This document shows, piece after piece, positions 27,794 to 36,436 of a stretch of DNA of 64,000 bases (within the stretch, counting starts at the first letter, position 1; each line of letters opens with the position of its first letter). A program made the translations under genes and the position numbers. The stretch comes from Xylophilus sp. Leaf220 (GTDB taxonomy: Bacteria > Pseudomonadota > Gammaproteobacteria > Burkholderiales > Burkholderiaceae_C). Location of the stretch: the NCBI RefSeq assembly GCF_001421705.1, contig NZ_LMKO01000001.1, forward strand, positions 672,170-736,169. Direction: 5' to 3'. A model generated the notes under the pieces. That model was not told where the DNA came from, made no database searches, and worked only from the letters and a program-made list of their open reading frames with translations.

Positions 27794-28804
27794 ATGCGCC
27801 ACGCTCTCACCCACTGGGCCCGTCTCGGCCTGCTCGCCCTCGGCCTCGCCGGCGGCTCCGCCATGGCCCAGACGGCCATCTGCTACAACTGCCCCACCGA
27901 ATGGGCCGACTGGGGCACCCAAATCAAGGCGATCAAGGCCAGAACCGGCGTGACGGTGCCGCCCGACAACAAGAACTCGGGCCAGTCGCTCGCCCAGCTG
28001 ACGGCCGAAAAGGCAAGCCCGGTCGCCGACATGACCTACCTGGGCGTGACCTTCGCGATCCAGGCGCAGAAGGACGGCCTGATCGCCCCCTACAAGCCGG
28101 CCGGCTTCGACGCGATCCCCGACGGCCTGAAGGACCCGCAGGGCCACTGGTTCTCGATCCACTCGGGCACCCTCGGCTTCATGGTCAACGTCGACGCGCT
28201 CAAGGGCAAGCCGGTGCCGAAGTCGTGGGCCGACCTGCTCAAGCCCGAGTACAAGGGCCTGGTCGGCTACCTCGATCCGTCGTCGGCCTTCGTCGGCTAC
28301 GTGGGGGCGGTGGCGGTGAACCAGGCGCGCGGCGGCACGCTGGAGAACTTCGGCCCCGCGCTCGACTACTTCAAGGCGCTGCAGCAGAACGAGCCGATCG
28401 TGCCGAAGCAGACCGCCTACGGCCGGGTGCTGTCGGGCGAGATCGCGATCCTGCTCGACTACGACTTCAACGCCTACCGCGCCAGGTACAAGGACAAGGC
28501 CAACGTGGCCTTCGTGATCCCCGCCGAAGGCACGCTGGTGGTGCCCTACGTGATGGGCATGGTCGCCAAGGCGCCGCATGCGGCCGACGCCAGGAAGGCG
28601 CTCGACTTCGTTCTGTCGGAAGAAGGCCAGGCCATCTGGGCCCGCGCCTACCTGCGCCCGGTGCGCGCCAACGCGATGCCGGCCGACGTCGAGGCGCAGT
28701 TCCTGCCCGCCGCCGACTACGCCCGCGCCAGGACGGTCGACTACGGCCAGATGGCCACCGTGCAGAAGGCTTTCTCGGAACAGTACCTGAAGGCCGTGCG
28801 CTGA
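27794..28804 (+). CDS. ABC importer substrate-binding protein
   Basis: A periplasmic binding protein of 336 residues with a Sec signal peptide (hydrophobic GLLALGLAGGSAMAQ, cleavage about residue 24 after AMA). The mature part, with SFAFVGYVGAVA-like and LNTVxx-type lobes (segments such as WFSIHSGTLGFMVN, GRVLSGEIAILLDYDFNAY), resembles the family that binds ferric iron, putrescine, thiamine or phosphonate compounds. It is first in the transporter operon; the RBS GGT..CCTCC lies before the ATG. The ligand is inferred from the co-transcribed phosphodiesterase to be a phosphodiester or related phosphorylated alcohol. Confidence 0.82.
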   Translation: MRHALTHWARLGLLALGLAGGSAMAQTAICYNCPTEWADWGTQIKAIKARTGVTVPPDNKNSGQSLAQLTAEKASPVADMTYLGVTFAIQAQKDGLIAPYKPAGFDAIPDGLKDPQGHWFSIHSGTLGFMVNVDALKGKPVPKSWADLLKPEYKGLVGYLDPSSAFVGYVGAVAVNQARGGTLENFGPALDYFKALQQNEPIVPKQTAYGRVLSGEIAILLDYDFNAYRARYKDKANVAFVIPAEGTLVVPYVMGMVAKAPHAADARKALDFVLSEEGQAIWARAYLRPVRANAMPADVEAQFLPAADYARARTVDYGQMATVQKAFSEQYLKAVR

Positions 28805-28844
28805 GCGCTGCCGCTGTTCGCAACGCAGACTTCACACCACCGCC

Positions 28845-29660
28845 ATGACCCCTCCCAGCGCCACCGCATCGCGCCCCCTGCTGCTCGCCTGCCTGGCGCC
28901 GGCGGCGATCTTCTTCGCCGCCTTCTGGCTGCTGCCGGTGGCGCTGCTGGTGGGCCTGCCGGCGCGGCAGGGCTGGGAGGGCTACTTCGCGGTGCTGACC
29001 CATCCGCGCTACCTCGCCAGCCTGCTCAACACGGTGGTGCTGTCGGTGACGGTGACGCTCGCCACGCTGCTGCTGGGCGGCGCGGTGGGCGTGTATCTGG
29101 CGCGGCGGCGCTTCCCGGGCCGGCAGGTGCTGCTGGCCCTGCTGACGCTGCCGCTGTCGTTCCCGGGCGTGATCGTCGGCTTCTTCGTGATCCTGCTGGG
29201 CGGGCGCCAGGGCGTGGTCGCCGGGCTGGCCGATGCGGCGGGCTGGGGCCGGATCACCTTCGCCTACGGGCTGCTGGGGCTGTTCCTGGCGTACCTGTAC
29301 TTCTCGCTGCCGCGCGCCATCGCCACCTACACGGCCGCCGCCGAGGCGATGGACCTGGCGCTGGAGGAAGCCGCCCGCTCGCTCGGCGCCTCGCGGCTGC
29401 GGGTGCTGCGCGACGTGTGGATCCCCGAGCTGGCGCCCACCACGCTGGCCTGCGGCGCGATCCTGTTCGCCACCGCCATGGGCGCCTTCGGCACCGCCTT
29501 CACCCTGGCGAGCAAGTTCGAGGTGCTGCCGATCACCATCTACGACGAGTTCACCAACTACGCCAACTTCGCGCTGGCCGCGTCGCTGTCGATCGCGCTC
29601 GGCCTGGTGACCTGGCTGGTGCTGTTCGTGGCCCGGCGGCTGGGCGCGGCGCCGCTGTAG
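28845..29660 (+). CDS. ABC importer permease 1
   Basis: A 271-residue inner-membrane permease with about six hydrophobic helices. The EAA-type loop that contacts the ATPase is visible as EEAARSLGASRLRVLRDVWIPEL (given by ends: EEAARSLGAS to WIPEL, about residues 175-197). It is similar in length and layout to the CysT/PhnU class. It lies 40 bp after the binding-protein gene and 34 bp before the second permease. Confidence 0.88.
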   Translation: MTPPSATASRPLLLACLAPAAIFFAAFWLLPVALLVGLPARQGWEGYFAVLTHPRYLASLLNTVVLSVTVTLATLLLGGAVGVYLARRRFPGRQVLLALLTLPLSFPGVIVGFFVILLGGRQGVVAGLADAAGWGRITFAYGLLGLFLAYLYFSLPRAIATYTAAAEAMDLALEEAARSLGASRLRVLRDVWIPELAPTTLACGAILFATAMGAFGTAFTLASKFEVLPITIYDEFTNYANFALAASLSIALGLVTWLVLFVARRLGAAPL

Positions 29661-29694
29661 CCCGCGCACCGCCCACCCCCTTTCCACAGGCCCG

Positions 29695-30498
29695 ATGACC
29701 ATGCGCGTCTCCCGCACCGCTTCCCCCTTCCTGCTGGCCACCACCCTCGCGGTGGCCGTCTTCATGCTGGCACCGATGGCCCTCTCGGTCGTCGCCGGGC
29801 TGGTGAACAACTACAGCCGGGGCATCGCCAGCGGCTTCACCCTGCGCTGGCTGGCCGAGGTGCTCGACGGCTACGGCGGCACCATCGGCTGGTCGCTGGC
29901 GATCGCCGTCGGCACCGTCGTCGCGACGCTGCTGCTGGGCGTGCCCTGCGCCTATGCGCTGGCCCGCAGCCGCTCGCGCTGGGCCGGGGTGTTCGAGGAG
30001 CTGCTGACCCTGCCAGTCGCGGTGCCGGGCCTCGCCACCGCGCTGGCGCTGATCCTGGCCTACGGGCAGATCGCGGTGTTCCGGCAGAGCTTCGCCTTCA
30101 TCCTGGTGGGCCACATCGTCTTCACCCTGCCCTTCATGGTGCGGGTGGTGGGCTCGGCCTTCCAGCGGCGCGAACTGCGGGCGCTGGAAGAGGCCTCGCG
30201 CTCCCTGGGCGCCGGCTTCTGGCAGTGCCTGGCGGGCGTGCTGGTGCCGGCGGTGCTGCCCGCGATCGCGGCCGGCTGCCTGATGGTCTTCACCCTGTCG
30301 GTCGGCGAATTCAACCTGACCTGGATGCTGCACACGCCGCTCACCCGCACCCTGCCGGTGGGCCTGGCCGACAGCTACGCCTCGGCCCGGATCGAGATCG
30401 GCTCGGCCTACACCCTGGTCTTCTTCATCGTGATCCTGCCGGTGCTCTGGGCCCTCCAGCACCTGGCCAACCTGCTGCAACGCCGCCATGGAAACTGA
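29695..30498 (+). CDS. ABC importer permease 2
   Basis: A 267-residue inner-membrane permease with about six hydrophobic segments and an EAA loop EEASRSLGAGFWQCLAGV (about 164-181). It pairs with permease 1 to form the transmembrane channel. AGG sits 5 bases upstream of the first of two close ATGs (29695, 29701), so I kept the first. Its end overlaps the ATPase gene by 11 bp. Confidence 0.88.
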   Translation: MTMRVSRTASPFLLATTLAVAVFMLAPMALSVVAGLVNNYSRGIASGFTLRWLAEVLDGYGGTIGWSLAIAVGTVVATLLLGVPCAYALARSRSRWAGVFEELLTLPVAVPGLATALALILAYGQIAVFRQSFAFILVGHIVFTLPFMVRVVGSAFQRRELRALEEASRSLGAGFWQCLAGVLVPAVLPAIAAGCLMVFTLSVGEFNLTWMLHTPLTRTLPVGLADSYASARIEIGSAYTLVFFIVILPVLWALQHLANLLQRRHGN

Positions 30499-31621
30499 TA
30501 CCGCCACCCCTTCCGGCGCCGCCTCGGCCTTCGCCCGTGCCCGCACCGGCGTGCAGGTGACCGACTGCGCCAAGACCTACCCCGACGGCACCCGCGGCCT
30601 GCAGCCCACCACCCTGGCGGTGGAGCCCGGCGAGGTGCTGGCGCTGCTCGGCCCCTCGGGCTGCGGCAAGACGACGCTGCTGCGCGTGGTCGCCGGGCTG
30701 GAGCAGACCGATGCAGGCGGCCGCATCGCCTTCGGCACCCAGGACGTCACCCGCCTGCCGATCGAGCAGCGCGGCGTGGGCATGGTGTTCCAGCACTACG
30801 CGCTGTTTCCGCAGATGACGGTCGAGGGCAATATCGGCTACGGCCTGAAGATCCGCGGCGTGGCCGAGGCCGAGCGCCGCCGGGCGGTGGGCGAGCTGGT
30901 CGACCTGGTGCGCCTCGGCGGGCTGGAGAAGAAGCGCCCCGCCGAACTCTCGGGCGGCCAGCGCCAGCGGGTGGCCCTGGCCCGGGCGGTGGCGGTGCGG
31001 CCCCGGGTGCTGCTGCTCGACGAGCCACTGACCGCGCTCGACGCCAAGCTCAAGGAGTCGCTGCGCGACGAGCTGGCCGACCTGCTGCGCCGCCTGGGCA
31101 TCACCGCGATCCACGTCACCCACGACCAGCAGGAGGCGCTGGCCATCGCCGACCGGCTGGCGGTGATGCAGGCCGGCCGCATCGTGCAGATCGGCAACGG
31201 CGAGCAGCTCTATCGCGCGCCGCTGCATTCCTTCGTCGCCGAGTTCCTGGGCCGGGTGAACCGGCTCGCCCGGGGCCCGGCCCAGCGGGCGCAGAACACG
31301 GTGCTGCTGGGCGGCACCACGCTGGCCTGCCCCGAGGGCCTGGCCGGCCATGCCACGCTGCTGGTGCGGCCGGAGGACGTGCGCATCGTCGCGCCGCAGG
31401 GCAGCGCCGCCCAGGCCACGGTGGCGCGCCGCACCTTCCTGGGCGAGCGGGTCCAGCTGCGGCTGGCCCTGGCCGACCAGCCCGCGCATCTGCTGGCCGA
31501 CGTGGACCGCGACAGCCCCTGGCAATCGGGCGACGCGGTCGGCATCCAGATCGCACCCGGCCGGCTGATGCCCGGCCCGGTCGATGCAGCTTCCCCTTCC
31601 TCCATCGCCGCAACCGCATGA
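30488..31621 (+). CDS. ABC importer ATPase
   Basis: A 377-residue ATP-binding subunit. It has Walker A GPSGCGKTT (about 55-63), Q-loop FQHYALFPQM, signature LSGGQRQRVALARA (about 156-169), Walker B LLLDEPLTALD, and H-loop VTHDQQEAL. A C-terminal TOBE-type regulatory region follows (about 265-360, TLLVRPEDVRIV). The layout matches the PotA/FbpC/PhnT class. It overlaps the upstream permease by 11 bp and the downstream phosphodiesterase by 4 bp. Confidence 0.92.
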   Translation: METDTATPSGAASAFARARTGVQVTDCAKTYPDGTRGLQPTTLAVEPGEVLALLGPSGCGKTTLLRVVAGLEQTDAGGRIAFGTQDVTRLPIEQRGVGMVFQHYALFPQMTVEGNIGYGLKIRGVAEAERRRAVGELVDLVRLGGLEKKRPAELSGGQRQRVALARAVAVRPRVLLLDEPLTALDAKLKESLRDELADLLRRLGITAIHVTHDQQEALAIADRLAVMQAGRIVQIGNGEQLYRAPLHSFVAEFLGRVNRLARGPAQRAQNTVLLGGTTLACPEGLAGHATLLVRPEDVRIVAPQGSAAQATVARRTFLGERVQLRLALADQPAHLLADVDRDSPWQSGDAVGIQIAPGRLMPGPVDAASPSSIAATA

Positions 31622-32460
31622 CCGCCACCGCACGCCCCACCACCTTCCTGGTGCAGCTCACCGACCTGCACATCCGCGAGCCCGGCCGGCTGGCCTACCG
31701 CCGGATCGACACCGCCGCCTACCTGCGCGCCACCGTCGCAGCCGTCGGCCGGCTGGTGCAGCCGCCCGACGCGGTCGTCGTCACCGGCGACCTGACCGAT
31801 TTCGGCCGACCGGCCGAATACGCCTACCTGCGCGAGCTGCTGGCCCCGCTGCCGATGCCGGTCTACCTGATGCCCGGCAACCACGACGACCGGGCGAACC
31901 TGCGGGCGGGCTTCCCCGACCACGCCTACCTGGGCACCGGCCCCTTCATCCAGTACACCGCCGACATCGGCGGCCTGCGGCTGGTCGCGCTCGATTCGGT
32001 CACGCCGGGCCACGGCCACGGCGAGCTGTGCCCGGCCCGGCTCGACTGGCTGGAGGCCGCGCTGGAGGCGAGCCGCGGCCGGCCGGTGGTCGTCGCCCTG
32101 CACCATCCGCCCTTCGCCACCCTGATCGGGCATATGGACCGACAGGGGTTGCTGGAGGGCGCAGTCCGCTTCGAGGCCATCGTGGCGCGGCACCCGAACG
32201 TCGAGCGGGTCGTCGCCGGCCATGTGCACCGGGCGGTGGACGCGCGCTTCGGCGGCACCATCGCCTGCACCTCGCCGGCGCCGGCGCATGCGGTGTTCCT
32301 GGACCTGGCGGAAGACGCCGCCTCGCAGTGGGTGCTGGAGCCGGCGCAGTTCCGCATGCTGGCGCAGCCGGCCGCCGGGCCGCTGGTGACGCACCTGGTT
32401 TCCAGCGGCCGGGCCGAGGGTCCCTATCCCTTCTACGACAATGGCACACTGATCGATTGA
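31618..32460 (+). CDS. GpdQ/CpdA-like metallophosphodiesterase
   Basis: A 280-residue calcineurin-like enzyme expected to hydrolyse phosphodiesters. All dinuclear-metal motifs are present: DLHI (about 16-19), GDLTDFG (about 59-65), GNHDDR (about 88-93), ALHHPP (about 160-165) and GHVHRAVD (about 201-208). It resembles glycerophosphodiesterase GpdQ and cAMP phosphodiesterase CpdA. No signal peptide is seen, so it acts in the cytoplasm on imported substrate. Its ATG overlaps the ATPase stop (ATGA), so it is translationally coupled to the importer. Confidence 0.87.
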   Translation: MTATARPTTFLVQLTDLHIREPGRLAYRRIDTAAYLRATVAAVGRLVQPPDAVVVTGDLTDFGRPAEYAYLRELLAPLPMPVYLMPGNHDDRANLRAGFPDHAYLGTGPFIQYTADIGGLRLVALDSVTPGHGHGELCPARLDWLEAALEASRGRPVVVALHHPPFATLIGHMDRQGLLEGAVRFEAIVARHPNVERVVAGHVHRAVDARFGGTIACTSPAPAHAVFLDLAEDAASQWVLEPAQFRMLAQPAAGPLVTHLVSSGRAEGPYPFYDNGTLID

Positions 32461-32542
32461 CGCCGACGTTCCGCAAGCCAACATTCTTCGTTCCCCGCGG
32501 GTCCGGCGTCGCAAGGAGACATGCGCGTCCGGGCGCTCGTAC

Positions 32543-34195
32543 ATGAAGCATCTGTTGAATCTGCTCGCGGCCGTGGCGCTGCTGGTCTGGGGGACCCACC
32601 TGGTACGCACCGGCGTGCTGCGGGTGTTCGGCGCCAACCTGCGCAAGATCCTGGCCCGCAGCGTGGGCAACCGCTTCACCGCCGCCCTCTCGGGCATCGG
32701 CGTGACGGCGCTGGTGCAGTCGAGCACCGCCACCTCGTTGATGACCTCGTCCTTCGTCGGCCAGGGGCTGATCACCCTGCCCTCGGCCCTGGCGGTGATG
32801 CGCGGGGCCGACGTGGGTACCGCGCTGATGTCGGTGTTCTTCTCGTTCGACCTGTCGTGGCTGTCGCCGCTGATGATCTTCGTCGGCGTGGTGCTGTTCG
32901 TCTCGCGCCAGGCGGGCACCGCCGGCCGGGTGGGCCGGGTGCTGATCGGCCTGGGGCTGATGCTGCTGGCCCTGCGCCTGGTGGTCGAGGCGACCGAGCC
33001 GCTGCTTGCCTCGCCCGCGATCCGCGCGCTGCTGGTCTCGGTGACCAGCGACGTGCTGATGGAGATCGCGCTCGGCGCGGTGCTGGCGGTGGTGGCCTAC
33101 TCCAGCCTGGCCATCGTGCTGCTGATCGCGGCCATGGCCAGCTCCACCGTGGTGCCGCTCGACGTGGCGCTCGGCCTGGTGCTGGGCGCCAACCTGGGCA
33201 GCGGCATCCTGGCCGTGCTGACCACCGCCAAGTCGCCGGCCGAAGTGCGGCAGGTGACCGTCGGCAACCTGGTCTTCAAGCTGATGGGCGTGGCCCTGGT
33301 GGCGCCCTTCATCGGCCTCTGGCTGCACCACGTGCAGCCGCGCCTGCCCGACGCCACCTACGGCGTGGTGATGTTCCACCTGGCGTTCAACATCGTGGTG
33401 AGCATCGGCTTCATCGGCCTGACCAACCGGGTGGCGCGCCTGGTGCAGTGGATGCTGCCGGCGCCCAAGGCCGGCGACGGCCACCAGCGGCTGCACCACC
33501 TGGACCCGTCGGCCCTCTCCACCCCCAGTTTGGCGATGTCCTGCGCCGCACGCGAGGCGCTGCACCAGGCCGACCTGGTCGAGACGATGCTGATCGGCGT
33601 GCTCGACGTGATCCGCAAGAACGACCTGCAGCGTGCCGAGCAGCTGCGCAAGATGGACGACACGGTCGACGAGCTGTATTCGTCGATCAAGTACTACCTG
33701 ACCAAGATCTCCCGCGAGGCGCTGGGCGAGGAGGAAGGCCGCCGCTGGACCGACATCATCAGCTTCACCATCAACATGGAGCAGATCGGCGACATCATCG
33801 AGCGGGTGCTGCAGGACATCGAGGACAAGAAGATCAAGAAGGGCCGCAACTTCTCGGCCGCCGGCATGGCCGAGATCGCGGAGCTGCACCAGCGGCTGAT
33901 CGACAACCTGCGGCTCGGCATGAGCGTGTTCCTGAACGGCAACGTGCGCGACGCGCAGAAGCTGCTGGAGCAGAAGGCCCTGTTCCGCGACCTGGAGCGG
34001 GCCTACGCCACCACCCACCTGGGCCGGCTCTCCGACAACACGGTGCAGAGCATCGAGACCAGCTCGCTGCACATCGACCTGATCAGCGACCTGAAGCGGA
34101 TCAACTCCCACATCTGCTCGATCGCCTACCCGATCCTGGACTCGGCCGGGGTGCTGGCGCCGAACCGGCTGCGCGATCCGGTGCCGCCTGCGTGA
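32543..34195 (+). CDS. Na/Pi cotransporter family protein with C-terminal PhoU-like domain
   Basis: A 550-residue membrane protein. Two inverted repeats of the NptA fold carry QSSTATSLMT (about 59-68) and the second-half motif VLGANLGSGILAVLTTA (about 213-229, given in parts). About ten hydrophobic segments end near residue 310, followed by a helical cytoplasmic PhoU-like region (about 340-540). In bacteria the family moves phosphate with sodium. It lies 82 bp after the phosphodiesterase on the same strand. A strong AAGGAG site (32513-32518) is suited to an out-of-frame ATG at 32521 instead; the in-frame ATG at 32543 has no clear site, which is odd. Confidence 0.88.
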   Translation: MKHLLNLLAAVALLVWGTHLVRTGVLRVFGANLRKILARSVGNRFTAALSGIGVTALVQSSTATSLMTSSFVGQGLITLPSALAVMRGADVGTALMSVFFSFDLSWLSPLMIFVGVVLFVSRQAGTAGRVGRVLIGLGLMLLALRLVVEATEPLLASPAIRALLVSVTSDVLMEIALGAVLAVVAYSSLAIVLLIAAMASSTVVPLDVALGLVLGANLGSGILAVLTTAKSPAEVRQVTVGNLVFKLMGVALVAPFIGLWLHHVQPRLPDATYGVVMFHLAFNIVVSIGFIGLTNRVARLVQWMLPAPKAGDGHQRLHHLDPSALSTPSLAMSCAAREALHQADLVETMLIGVLDVIRKNDLQRAEQLRKMDDTVDELYSSIKYYLTKISREALGEEEGRRWTDIISFTINMEQIGDIIERVLQDIEDKKIKKGRNFSAAGMAEIAELHQRLIDNLRLGMSVFLNGNVRDAQKLLEQKALFRDLERAYATTHLGRLSDNTVQSIETSSLHIDLISDLKRINSHICSIAYPILDSAGVLAPNRLRDPVPPA

Positions 34196-34224
34196 CGGCG
34201 GTGCCGGCCGCACGTCGCAGCATG

Positions 34225-34282
34225 CTGCTATCGTATCTATAGCTAGAGGCCGGCGTGCGGCGCCGGCTACAGCCCTCTTTTG
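34225..34282 (-). repeat. Two-hairpin dispersed repeat, copy 2
   Basis: Read on the minus strand: box ACAAAAGAGGGCTGTA, hairpin 1 GCCGGCG, CCGCA, CGCCGGC (34249-34267), then hairpin 2 GCTAT, seven bases, ATAGC (34227-34243). It separates the Na/Pi and symporter genes. The symporter's last residues DKRGL and its TAG stop (34267-34269) are made from the box and the first base of hairpin 1. Confidence 0.8.
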
Positions 34283-35370
34283 TCGATATTTCCGGCTGCG
34301 GCGCCCTCGGTCGCCTGCACCACCCGGCCGGCCGGCACGGGCGGCACGACGACCGGCACCGGCACCGGCCCCATGCCCGGCGTCGCCAACGCGGCCGGGG
34401 GCTGCGCGTCGGGGCGGCGCGCGTAGCGCTGGGCCAGCACCGCGCAGACCATCAGCTGCATCTGATGGAACACCATCAGCGGCAGCACGATGGCGCCGAC
34501 CGCCGGCGCGGCGAACAGCACCTTGGCCATCGGCACGCCGCTGGCCAGGCTCTTCTTGGAGCCGCAGAAGACGATGGTGATCTCGTCCTCCTTCGAGAAA
34601 CCCAGGCGGCGCGCCGTCCAGGTGGTGAAGGTCAGGACGATCGCCAGCAGCACCGCGCAGACCACCAGCAGGCCTGCCAGGCTGCGCAGCGGCACCTGGC
34701 GCCACAGGCCCTCGATCACCGCGGCGCTGAAGGCGGTGTAGACGACCAGCAGGATCGAGCTCTGGTCGACCATCCGCAGCACCGGCGCCCAGCGCTTCAT
34801 CGTGCTGGCCAGCAGCGGGCGCATCAGGTGGCCGACGATGAACGGCACCATCAGCTGCAGCACGATGCGACCGACCGCGTCGAACGACTGGTGCGCATCG
34901 CCGCCGGGCTGCACGATCAGGTTGACCAGCAGCGGCGTGATCAGCACGCCCAGCATCGTCGAGGCCGAGGCGCTGCAGATGGCGGCCGGCATGTTGCCCC
35001 GCGCCAGCGCGGTGAGCGCGATCGCCGACTGCACGGTGGCCGGCAGCACGCAGATGTAGAGCACGCCGGTGTAGAGCGCCGGCGTCACCAGCGGGAGCAG
35101 CAGCGGCTTGAGCAGCAGGCCCAGCGCCGGGAACAGGACGAAGGTGGTGCCCACCACCACCAGGTGCAGCCGCCAGTGCATCAGCCCCGCCACCACCGCC
35201 TCGCGCGAGAGCTTGGCGCCGTGCAGGAAGAACAGCAGCGCGATCGCGCCGGTGGTGACCCATTCGAACGCCCGGGCCACCGAACCGGAGGCCGGCAGCA
35301 GGCTGGCCAGCGCCACGGTGGCCAGCAGGGAGAGGGTGAAGTTGTCGGGCAGGAAGCGGGATCGGCTCAT
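34267..35370 (-). CDS. Bile acid:sodium symporter (BASS/YfeH-type) family transporter
   Basis: A 367-residue membrane protein with about nine or ten helices of the SBF-like fold (SLLATVALASLLPASG, LLFFLHGAKLSREAV, LYICVLPATVQSAIA). The sodium-site region is FCGSKKSLASGVPMA (about 268-282). The C-terminal 55 residues are proline/valine-rich (GMGPVPVPVVVPPVPAG) and non-membrane, longer than usual. The last five residues come from a dispersed repeat. I chose the ATG at 35370. It is divergent from a LysR gene, its likely regulator. Substrate unknown. Confidence 0.85.
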   Translation of the reverse strand: MSRSRFLPDNFTLSLLATVALASLLPASGSVARAFEWVTTGAIALLFFLHGAKLSREAVVAGLMHWRLHLVVVGTTFVLFPALGLLLKPLLLPLVTPALYTGVLYICVLPATVQSAIALTALARGNMPAAICSASASTMLGVLITPLLVNLIVQPGGDAHQSFDAVGRIVLQLMVPFIVGHLMRPLLASTMKRWAPVLRMVDQSSILLVVYTAFSAAVIEGLWRQVPLRSLAGLLVVCAVLLAIVLTFTTWTARRLGFSKEDEITIVFCGSKKSLASGVPMAKVLFAAPAVGAIVLPLMVFHQMQLMVCAVLAQRYARRPDAQPPAALATPGMGPVPVPVVVPPVPAGRVVQATEGAAAGNIDKRGL

Positions 35371-35474
35371 GGGGTCGGCGGCGCAAGGCGTGGCGGAATC
35401 GGGAAGCTGCGATTGCACACGCCTGCGATTCAAAACACAAATGGATTTATTTGATGAATATATGATTTCGGCTA
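35371..35474. promoter_or_regulatory. AT-rich divergent promoter region (symporter / LysR)
   Basis: A 104-base gap much richer in A+T than its surroundings, especially 35430-35480 (AAAACACAAATGGATTTATT, TGATGAATATATGATT). This is the normal place for LysR binding sites and overlapping divergent promoters. I see an ATTTAT...ATGAAT-like imperfect dyad but no clear-cut T-N11-A site that stands out. Confidence 0.5.
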
Positions 35475-36395
35475 ATGAATATCAGTCTGCGCCAGTTCAA
35501 GGTGTTCCTGGCCGTGGCCGAGACCGGCAACTTCAGCAAGGCCGGCGAGCGCATCGGCATCACCCAGCCCGCGGTGAGCCGCGCCATCGGCGAGCTGGAG
35601 CAGTCCCTCGGACTGCGGCTTCTCGACCGCACCACCCGCGAGGTGGCCCTGACCGATGCCGGCAGGCGGCTGCACAGCCACCTGGAGCGGGTGCTCGAGG
35701 ACCTGGAGGCCGCCCTGCTCGATGTGCGCGGCATGGCCCAGCTGCGGCGCGGCCGGGTGCGGGTCGGCAGCAGCCCGACGCTGTCGGCCAGCCTGATGCC
35801 GGCCTGCATCGCCGCCTGCGCCCGCGACACGCCGGAGCTGGAGATCGTGCTGCTCGACCGGGTCCAGCAGCAGGTGCTCGACAGCGTGCTCGCCGGCGAG
35901 GTCGATTTCGGCGTGGTGATCGACCCGGCCGCGCAGGACGCGCTGCACTGCGAGCCGATCCTCCAGGAGCCGTTCTGCCTGGTGCTGCCCGCCGCCCATG
36001 CGCTGGCCTCTGCCAGCGGCCCGGTACCGTGGACCGCGCTGGCCGGCCGCGACCTGGTGCTGCTCGACCACGCCTCGGGCAGCCGGCGGCTGATCGACGA
36101 GGCGCTGCTGCGCTTCGGCGTGCAGGCGCGCGTGGTGCAGCAGCTGGGCCATCCGACGACCATCTTCCGGATGGTCGAGGCGGGCATCGGCATCAGCGTA
36201 CTGCCGGGCCTGGCCTTGCCGCCCCGCATGCCGCAGGGCCTCACCGCCCGCCTGCTGGCGCCGCAGGTCGACCGGCAGATCATGCTGGTACACCGGCGGG
36301 GCCGCAGCCTGCCGCCGCTGGTGCAGGGGGTGTGGGAGCGAGTACGCACCACCGCGCAAGGCCTGCCGTCGCCGCTGGCGGGCGACCGGCCGTAG
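35475..36395 (+). CDS. LysR-family transcriptional regulator
   Basis: A 306-residue regulator. The N-terminal winged helix (LRQFKVFLAVAETGNFSKAG, ITQPAVSRAIGELEQSLG, about 4-60) is followed by the two-lobe effector domain (RVRVGSSPTLSASLMPA to QIMLVHRRG). It is divergent from the BASS transporter gene across an AT-rich gap, the classical LysR arrangement, so that transporter is the expected target. The effector is unknown. Confidence 0.92.
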   Translation: MNISLRQFKVFLAVAETGNFSKAGERIGITQPAVSRAIGELEQSLGLRLLDRTTREVALTDAGRRLHSHLERVLEDLEAALLDVRGMAQLRRGRVRVGSSPTLSASLMPACIAACARDTPELEIVLLDRVQQQVLDSVLAGEVDFGVVIDPAAQDALHCEPILQEPFCLVLPAAHALASASGPVPWTALAGRDLVLLDHASGSRRLIDEALLRFGVQARVVQQLGHPTTIFRMVEAGIGISVLPGLALPPRMPQGLTARLLAPQVDRQIMLVHRRGRSLPPLVQGVWERVRTTAQGLPSPLAGDRP

Positions 36396-36436
36396 CCGGG
36401 GCGCAATCAGCGCCACCGGCCGATACCGTCAGAGCG

